A stretch of DNA of 64,000 bases from Anarhynchus alexandrinus (taxonomy: Eukaryota; Chordata; Aves; Charadriiformes; Charadriidae). Shown here one piece after another: positions 56,538-64,000 of this stretch. Position 1 is the stretch's first letter. Every line of letters begins with the position of its first letter. The notes beneath the pieces were generated by a model. It saw only the letters and a program-made list of their open reading frames with translations, was not told the DNA's origin and made no database searches. Location: contig VUYV01000156.1 in NCBI GenBank assembly GCA_008711295.1, forward strand, positions 450,260 to 514,259. Reading direction: 5' to 3'. A program made the translations under genes and the position numbers.

Positions 56538-59500
56538 CCTGCTGCCCCAAGGATGGGGATGGGGACATCCCAAAGCAGGGCACCACCCCGGTGCTCAGCA
56601 CCGTCGTCTCCGCGATGGTCGATGCTGCAGCAGGGGCTCAGGGGTGGGAAGCCACCCCAGGGTGATGCTGTGGGGTCAGGAGTGTTTTCCCCCAAACGAG
56701 GGCAGCCACAGGCTCCAGCAGCACCACCGGCACTCGGCCCCGAGGCGCCCTGCCCGCTCCCGGCAGGGGACGGCTGATGGTAACCTGGAAAACTTATAAT
56801 GGTGTTTAAATTGGTTTTAAGCAAGGCCTAATTGGGACCATACACCTGGGCATCGCGCTAGTTTCCGAGCAATAATTGGCCTCGTAAAGCAGAAGGAGCG
56901 GCACGGCCGGACTGCGGGATGCGGGGAGCGGGATGCCGGAGCAGGGTACCGCTGGAGCTGGGGTGGTCCTGCCAATCCACCGGGCTCAGCAGCCCCCCGC
57001 TGGGATCCCCGCCAGGCTCCTGCCTCCGGCAAGCGGGCATCGAGTAATCCTGTGCCAGCACGGCTCTCGCCCGTGAGGGCTGTGGCTTTTCCGGGAGGGA
57101 TTTCGGGGCCGGCTCCGCACGGAGCCCGGCTGGGGAGCACACAGTACCTGATTTGCACGGTGTCGGTGGCACACAAAGGTGAAACGGCACCGGTGGTGAC
57201 GGATGCGCTGGCTCGGTCACCGCAACTCGGCTTCCTCCTCCCCGGCCCCACTGCGGCGCACGTGGTGAGGATTGGTCTCGTGGGGGCAATCGCAGCCTGA
57301 GCGGGGCTGGGGACACCGGGTGCCGCTGGCTGGGCTGGCAGAGGAAAGCACGGTGCTGCGGAGAAAATGGCTTTTGAAAAATAAAAATAAAAAAAAAACA
57401 AACCAGGAGAAAAATCCAGGTTTAAATCAATTCTCTGCCTTGGAGGGAATAGCCTTGGGAGCACCCTGCCAAGGCCGTGGGCAGGTTTCGGTGCCGGGCA
57501 GCGGGGACAGCAAAGGAAGCGGAGCCCGAGGCCGGGACGGCACGGACGGATGGCAGAGCCGCGGCACCGCCGGCTGAGACGTCTGATTTCTCTTTCCCCC
57601 TGCAATGTTCCAGCCCATGGCTGCGATGAGGCTTTTTTATTTCTCTCCTGCAAAAATATCGATTTCCATCATTATTGCTGTGCCTCCCCGGGGCTCTCGC
57701 AGCCTCGTGCCTGCCTCATCCCGCCGACACCCCGAGCGGGGCCAGGCAGCGTCCCACAGGGATGGGACAAGCGTTTCGGTGCCACGGCTCAGCGGTGCCC
57801 TCGGCATCCATGTCACATTGTCCCTGGCACCCACGGAGTCCACACCAAAGCAGGGACAGAACTCCAGTGGTCCTAACTGGAGCATTTTTGGGCGAGCAAA
57901 CCCCTGCAGGTGAGGGCAAGGGGGCTGCGGGGCCGGGGACACCCCCTGGCACGGCCACAGCACCCCCACCCCTCCCCTAAGGGCTCCCAGCCCATGCGGG
58001 AGGTTTCCCACTCCTTTTGCTTTGTTTCCAAATTTGCCCTAATAAATCCTCCCGGGAGCCGGAGCCCCCCCCAGTAAAACATCATTGGGAAAATCCAGGG
58101 AGACGGCGGAGCCGCGGATCAACCCCGGCCCCTCGCTGCTCCCAACGCCTGCCCCCGCTGCCCTCTGCCACACCGGGGTGACCGGTGTCCCTTCCTCCCC
58201 CTGTCCTCGGCTCTACGGCTCAACCGCCCTAACCGGATTTAGGGTGACGGACTGGAATACATCACACGGGGACAGAGCTTCTCCTACGCCGTATATGTCT
58301 CCATTAATCTTCCCGGATCATCGGGAAGGGACCCCCACTTTGCTCCCGGCGGGGGGACGGGGCAGAGGAGCAGAGCCCCGGTGCCACGGCCAGGCCGGAC
58401 CGAGGGGACGGTGGGCACGGGGCTCCTGCTGGTGGCTTTGCCGGCGCGGTGCTCGCCGGGCTGCGGCACCACGCTGCCTTCCTGGAGGTCGCGGCTCAGC
58501 CGTGATGCCTCCCGAAGGCTGAATGTGTTTGCCTGCGGCACTCTGCCGAAAATTAATATGCAGAGTTGGGGGGGGGGGGGGGGGTCCTTTNTCTTCCCTC
58601 CCCCCGGCACGGGCGCCGCGACGGGAGCCGTTTGAGTGAGGGGAACATAAAGCCGAGCCGAGCGCGCCTGCCACGGGAGCGGCGCGGGAGACGACGATCT
58701 TATCAGAGCGGCGACACCAACAGCCGGGCTTTATACATTTTTAATAAATCATTTTAAATTCTTGACTGTCAGGAGGAGCGACATCGGGTGTTTCCCCGCC
58801 TGAAAGGCTGTGGGGCTGTGCCAGCTCGCCGGGCAGCCCGGCACTGCTGCCGATGGGGTGCGCGAGGGGGACGGTCCCACCACGCGGCATCGCTTGGGGC
58901 CACCGGGCATCACTCTGGGCCACCGGGCATCACTCGGGGTCACCGGGCATCACTCATTGCCACGGGCACCGGGCCGTCCTGCCGCGGCGGGCCTGGGAAT
59001 CGTTCACCTTCCTCTTCCTCCCAGTCGGTGCCCTCCACCGTGCCGGGGCCACCGCCAGCCTGGCAGAGCCGTGCCGAGCCGGGAGCGGCACCGGGGAGAG
59101 GGGGAACTTGCTGAAACAAGCAAATTTTGCAGTGATTCCCCTTTTCCAAGCGTCAGCAGATTTGGAGGGGAAAGAAACGAATAAGTTAAAGGTGAAGATC
59201 TCCGGGGAGCCTCCAGCTCGCTCCGGTTTCGCTCCCGGAGCCCCGCTTCCAGCCCGGCTGCCCACACACATGCCCCCCCACCCCGGGCTGCCCCCCTTGG
59301 CAGAGACCACCCTGCGGTCCGGGCTGACAGCACGCGCCAGCGCCGTGCCATAAATGCAATTAAGCGGCGCAATCGAGTCATTTGGGGGAGAAGGAAACAA
59401 GTTGCAGAGCAATGGGAGGGAAATAAAAAGAAATCCGTGCAGGAGGGAGGTACGTGACACCACACGCAAGGGATGGATGGGGGCAGGAGCAAACCCAGGA

Positions 59501-59610
59501 GCAGCATCGCGCCCGGCCCTGATTATCTCCAGTTTCCAGGAACGGGTCGCTCACAAAGCCAAAATGTTTCCCCCGAGGAGCTGGTGAATGCCCTGCGATG
59601 GAGCTCTGCC
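56538..59610. other. GC-rich spacer without a gene
   Basis: AT-rich patches lie at 56770-56900, 57360-57440 and 58720-58770. A 22-bp CACCGGGCATCACTC repeat, three copies, is at 58898-58958. A G-run precedes the N at 58591. No gene was recognised. Confidence 0.45.
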
Positions 59611-59621
59611 CCCCTCCCCAG

Positions 59622-59929
59622 GCTGTGGGTGTCTCTCTGAGCTGAAAGGTGCCCTGGGGACCATCAGGGAGGAGGTGACGTCCACGGGAGAGGGGGACAG
59701 CACCCAGCTGGAGGTGGCTGTGGCTGCCGACCCCTCTGTGGGAGCGGTGCCTTCGCTGCTCTGCGATGCCCGGGGTGCTGCCTGCCGTGGGTCCCCTCCG
59801 CAGTTGGAGGTGTGGGGACCCCCTGGATCCCCCCCCTCCCCGGCTGCACCTCCGCCCGGCGATGCTGCTGAGTGCTCCCGCACAAAGAGGCTGCGGAACG
59901 GCCCTGTGCCGGATATGAAACGTTCCCAG
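59622..59929 (+). other. Exon-like open stretch of unknown status
   Basis: A polypyrimidine tract with CCCCTCCCCAG precedes an uninterrupted 308-nt frame that ends exactly at CAG followed by GTGAGA. The frame contains LSELKGALGTIREEVTS, which could be helical, and no known family was recognised. It may be chance in GC-rich DNA, an internal exon of a downstream gene, or part of a non-coding RNA. Confidence 0.2.
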
Positions 59930-61990
59930 GTGAGATAAAACCGAATCATCTGTCAGTCAGCCCCGTATCTCTCACGGCATCAGAGGCTCATGACTAATAG
60001 GGCTAGAAAATGCACCGCAGGCTGGAGTCGGCTCTTCCTTGCGCTCCCATCCCCGCTCACAAGGGCTTTCGCCCAAGCTTTTGAGCAAGCTTGAATTTTT
60101 TCATCAAATACAAATAGGGAGGAATGAAAACGGCACGGGATCTGCTCCATCGTTGGCAGGGGACCGAGCGCAGGGACAGCAGAGAGCGAGGATGCGGTGA
60201 CCCCGGGATGCTCCCCGGCCGCCGCTGGGATGCAGAGCTGGCGCGGGGCCACGCCGGGGCACGCTCGGGGCTGCTGCTCTGTCGTGCCCTGGGCCCAGGA
60301 GCACACGGGGGCTTCTTGCACCCCCGAAACGTGGGTGCTGTGATGTCCCCTCCGTGCTTTTGCGGGGTGGGAAGTGTGCGGGGTGGGGGGTTCTCGCGGG
60401 AAGCCCGCCTCTGCTCGGTGTTTCAGAGCTGGGAAGACCCTGGGGGAAGTCGTAGGAGCGATGATCCATCATGTGCCAGTGACCCGGACTGGGATATTTT
60501 TAAGCAGGGAGTAAAAATAGACTCCGGCTGACGGCGAGAACTTGCTCCCGGCACCGCTGTCAAAGGGGGCTGTACTGGGAGGGGGGAGCAGGGTGCACCC
60601 CAGCCCCTCGCGCCCTGGCCAGCCCACCCCAAGCCCCGCACGGTTAACCCCCCGCCGTGGACCGTCAGTCCCAGCTGGCTCTTAGGGTGGCCCTTGTGTC
60701 ACCCGCGCCCCGGGGACGGTCACCCTGCCGAGTCAAACCCCTTCCTCCTGCAGCCTGCAAACGCCGGGTGGTTTGTGCTGTGCCCCTATAGAAATCCTGC
60801 TGCCTAATGTATGGCTGCCTGGGAGATAATGCAGGCTGCCGCTGGCCCCGGGACCTGACTGAAACGGAGATTTGTTTCAGCTGAATAACTTGCTGAATCT
60901 ATAAATAAACTAGAAAAGGGGGGGGGGANCCTCTGCCACCTCCCCCGGCAGCAGCACCCCGGGGGACAGCGAGGGGGATGCTGCTGGGACACGGCTCCTT
61001 GCCCAAATGGCAGTTTTCCGTGCCCGGACCAGCCGCTTGCCCTCCGTGCCCCCCCCGGCTCTGGCTCTCCAGGGCTGGCCCCAGCACTCGGGGCGCTTCT
61101 GGCCCCCGACAAGGGACAGTATGGGACCAGTTTCTCTCCTCAGGCTTCCAGTAGGTAAACTCTGTTCTTGCACCGGTGATAACTGGGATCCAGGAGGGAG
61201 CCCATGTGCCGGTACAGGGTGAGAGGTGGTGGATCCATGCCACAGCAGCAGCTCCAAGACACCCCTGCTCCTGCCTTCCTCCTCCTCCTCCTCCTCCTTT
61301 ACGCCCGGCTGCCCGTGGCCCTCTCGCTCCCGCTCTCCATTTGCTTTCCCAACAGATGTTGGTGTCTCTCCTCTAACGAGCGTTTTAACGCCGGAATCTC
61401 TCTCACCCCCTTGACTGGGAAGCAAAAAGCTTGACATCTCCCATCAGCATCAAAGTCACTCGCCCGACCGCCCCGCACCCCGCCAGCGCCGCCGTCCTCC
61501 ATCCTCCGTGCCCACAGCCCGGTGCTGCCGGAGCCGACCCACCACGGTGCCGGGAGCACCGTCGAGGCGCTCAGCGCCCACCGTGGCCGTGTCCCCCATG
61601 GCTGCTCCCTCCCTGCCTACGGGGACCCACCTCTCCAGACCCCCCCACCCCGGCGGTGCCCCTCGGGGAGCCGCGTTTGGAAACCTCCAGGGATTTGCCG
61701 TGGAATGGGGACCGGGGTCGTTAGCCGAAAACCGGCTGTGGGAAGCGCCCACCTGCACACCGACACCTTCGTTAGCACCAATAAACCCTCAGCCCGGCGG
61801 GTGAGCATCCCCTCCGCCCCTCGCTGTGCCTGGGTGATATTAATTACAGGCAGGAGCTGGTGGAGGGGGGGGTGTGAAGGTGCCGTTCCCCCACCGTGTC
61901 CTTCAGCATCTCTTTGTGTCCCCGTCGCCAACGCGGGAGGGCTGCGAGCGGGGCAGGAGGCAGCGATCCCAAATATCGATGCCGGCCCCG
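59930..61990. other. GC-rich spacer without a gene
   Basis: A CTC triplet repeat is at 61277-61299, and a G-run precedes the N at 60929. An AT-rich patch lies near 60865-60915. No gene was recognised. Confidence 0.45.
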
Positions 61991-62004
61991 ATCAATGCTA
62001 TCTC

Positions 62005-62480
62005 CTTTTTCCATGCCTATGAGCTCATTGATTTTTCTTTTTTTTTTTTTTTTTTTNCTCTCTGTTTATGTAATGTCTGAACTTTGCACAACTGAACCGT
62101 TTAATGTGCAGAAAAGAGCCCTGTTGCCATGAAAACGGACCTGCAAATGACAGCACGAATGCGGAGATATCCCTGTTTTATTGGGCCATTCTGAATGTAT
62201 TTTAACCTTGATAAGTCAATAACTTTTCGTACAAAAGGAAGGAAAGCAGCTCGGGCTTTCAGAGCCGTGAATGCATTTAAAGCGGAGAGTAATGGCCCGG
62301 TTTTAATCCCCTGGAAATCTTTCTCATTCCGAGGGCCAGTCATCTCCAGAGCAGACTGACATTTTGGTCAAAGAATTACAGCGCGCGTTTGTCAGGATGA
62401 GAGATGAAAACGCTCAGCGCTCCGGATTGCCAGCGCCGGTCAAAAATAATGATATTAAATTAAAGGGACGCCGTCGTCTT
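62005..62480. promoter_or_regulatory. AT-rich island with an RFX-type X-box
   Basis: GTTGCCATGAAAAC at 62123-62136 fits GTHNYYATRRNAAC exactly. It sits in unique AT-rich sequence that runs on through TAAATTAAAGG. A T-run with an N (62039-62057) opens the block. Confidence 0.45.
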
Positions 62481-62739
62481 AAAGACGAGCGGTTACGATG
62501 CCGCCTTTGCGAGCAGCCGGCGTGGAAAAAAACTTTGGGTGGGCTCCCCCGGTGCCGCAGAGGAAGGACTTCCCCGCCGCCAGCCCCGGGTCCGGCCGAT
62601 GCGTTATTTATTTGCGCCAGAGCAGAAGGATTTTTTAAAAAAATCTCCCTCCTCCGGCGGCCGCGAGGGCTCCCGCTTCCTTTTTGCAATTCAGTCCCTC
62701 CGGACGGGGCCGCGGAGCCGGCCCCGCTTTGCAGAGCTC

Positions 62740-63480
62740 ATTCATTAGCAGATTAAGGCTCTCCTTGTGGCGCCGACAGCGCTGGGTGAAATTTATGTTC
62801 CGGCAAAGTATTCGCGGGTTCCCTGAATCACTAAAGTGTTTCTCCTCACGAAAGTCTTAAATAAATAAATAAATAAATAAATCCCCCAAGGATGGAAATG
62901 GGGAGGTCAGAACTGCTTAATAGTGTCTTCTTGAAGGCAGTGCCGAAACACCCACCTTTTGAAGTTCGCTGTTTCAAGATGCGTCTCTTCCCCAGCAAAA
63001 AATCCATCCCCCTTTCAAGTCCTTGTGAGTGACTTCAGGTGGTTAAAACGTTTTCTGAGAAGAATGAGGGCTCCTGGGTTGGGGTTTTTTTTTATTTTTT
63101 TTTTGGTGTCGAATAAAAAGCAATCTTTCTTCCCGACTTACTAATAGCTTTGATTAAATTATCTTTGAAAAATCTAAGTGCTGTTCGCAAATCTATAATG
63201 GTTTTATTCTTATCGCTGGCCTATATTGCAACGCAGAAAGCAGATAAATAAGCTGCAGAGAACGCACAAAGCCGCACCAGAACCTCCTCGGATATATGAG
63301 CTAAAAATGTTTGAACTGAAACAAATGAATAGTATGAATAGCCCCGCTCAAAGAGGGAATTTATTCAATATAATGTATTTTCACAGGGAGGATAATACGT
63401 ATTATAATTACACAGAGGAATCGCTCTCCTGAAAGCGTATCCAGCTATTATTTTAATTTCTCAACCTTCAGCATTTGCTG
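62740..63480. promoter_or_regulatory. Long AT-rich island; candidate conserved element
   Basis: About 700 bp of AT-rich unique sequence. It includes an AAAT tetranucleotide repeat at 62859-62882 and a stretch at 63300-63420 with TAATACGTATTATAATTA. No gene or transposon explains it. Confidence 0.4.
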
Positions 63481-63908
63481 GATCAGAAGTGGTGACTGGA
63501 ACACCTCCCCGCGCTCGGAGATACCCTGTGTCCCCAAACGGCTCCTGCCGTTCCGCTCTCCTCCCGCACCCCCAAGTCCCGGATGCCTGAGGAGCCGCTG
63601 GGGGCTGCTCTGGACGGAGGAGCTGGAAAGGTGCTGAGAAGAAGATAAACCACCCCAAAACTCCTGAAAGCCGTGTGCTGCAAGGCAGGAGCCAGGACGG
63701 AGGGAGGCGGGAAGGCGGCGAGCGCCGGGGACACACACTGGGCCGCTTCGGGGGTGCTCGGTGGTGGGGATCCACACGTGCACATACATAGGGCTCCTCG
63801 GCGTCATTATGGGCAAGAGTGAACGGGCTGCTTCTCCAAGTCCTCTCTAACGGCGGGTGCGCACACTCTCGCAGCCTATGGCAGGGGTATGCTCGATTTG
63901 GGGAAGGA

Positions 63909-64000
63909 ATAAAGGGCTGAGAGAGTTGGGGGGGGTCAGCCTGGAGAGGAGAAGGCTCCCGGGGAACCCTCGAGCCCCTTCCAGTGCCTAAAGGGGCTCC
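63909..64000 (+). mobile_element. CR1 fragment cut by the window edge
   Basis: It begins AATAAAGGGCTGAGAGAGTT and continues TCAGCCTGGAGAGGAGAAGG. The last 28 or so bases match the 31.6-kb copy exactly, so it belongs to the same subfamily. Its 3' end lies beyond base 64,000. Confidence 0.9.

Noticed and set aside
20346..64000. FAM222A coding exon
   Set aside because: It would be expected downstream of MVK from mammalian gene order, but none of the frames resembles the protein as I know it. Only a flank or intron is possible.

Overview
The window is bird nuclear DNA. Several 3' ends of CR1 retroposons carry the tandem ATTCTATG tail and the bird CR1 3' consensus. The two recognisable genes have vertebrate exon structure, and the high GC with many minisatellites fits a microchromosome. 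No bacterial, viral or organellar genes were seen.

About 1-20,000 is a head-to-head pair of housekeeping genes. On the minus strand is MMAB (mitochondrial ATP:cob(I)alamin adenosyltransferase), with seven coding exons between 5837 and 2207. They match human exons 2-8 in length and phase. The exon with the start codon is not in the assembled sequence (a single N lies at 5897, beside where it should be), and the terminal exon was not found within the window. On the plus strand is MVK (mevalonate kinase), complete in ten coding exons from 6148 to 18479 and predicting 397 residues. One of its introns has a GC-AG border. The genes share a CpG-rich promoter at about 5840-6147 with a sterol-element-like site and three same-orientation inverted CCAAT boxes spaced 41-42 bp apart. 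This suggests joint sterol (SREBP/NF-Y) control of isoprenoid and adenosylcobalamin enzymes, as reported for the human pair.

About 20,000-64,000 has no protein gene that I can support. GC-rich spacers alternate with short AT-rich islands that contain TAATTA-type words, octamers and RFX-type X-boxes. They look like candidate conserved non-coding elements, though conservation could not be tested here. In mammals FAM222A lies downstream of MVK, so this may be the flank or a long first intron of that gene; none of its coding sequence was recognised. The region also holds six CR1 fragments and large tandem arrays: a 20-bp unit at 26.6 kb (interrupted by a gap), a 5-bp unit at 36.2 kb, a 27-bp unit at 38.2 kb, 20-bp units at 41.2 and 45.2 kb, a 16-bp unit at 47.0 kb and a roughly 12-15-bp unit at 54.3 kb. 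Several show higher-order structure, and three otherwise unrelated arrays share the core GGGATGCTC. Long open frames in this half are by-products of stop-free repeats or GC-rich sequence.

I found no clear new biological system. The best leads are the phased shared promoter, the hidden MMAB first exon, the minisatellites with a common core, and the X-box/octamer-bearing islands.
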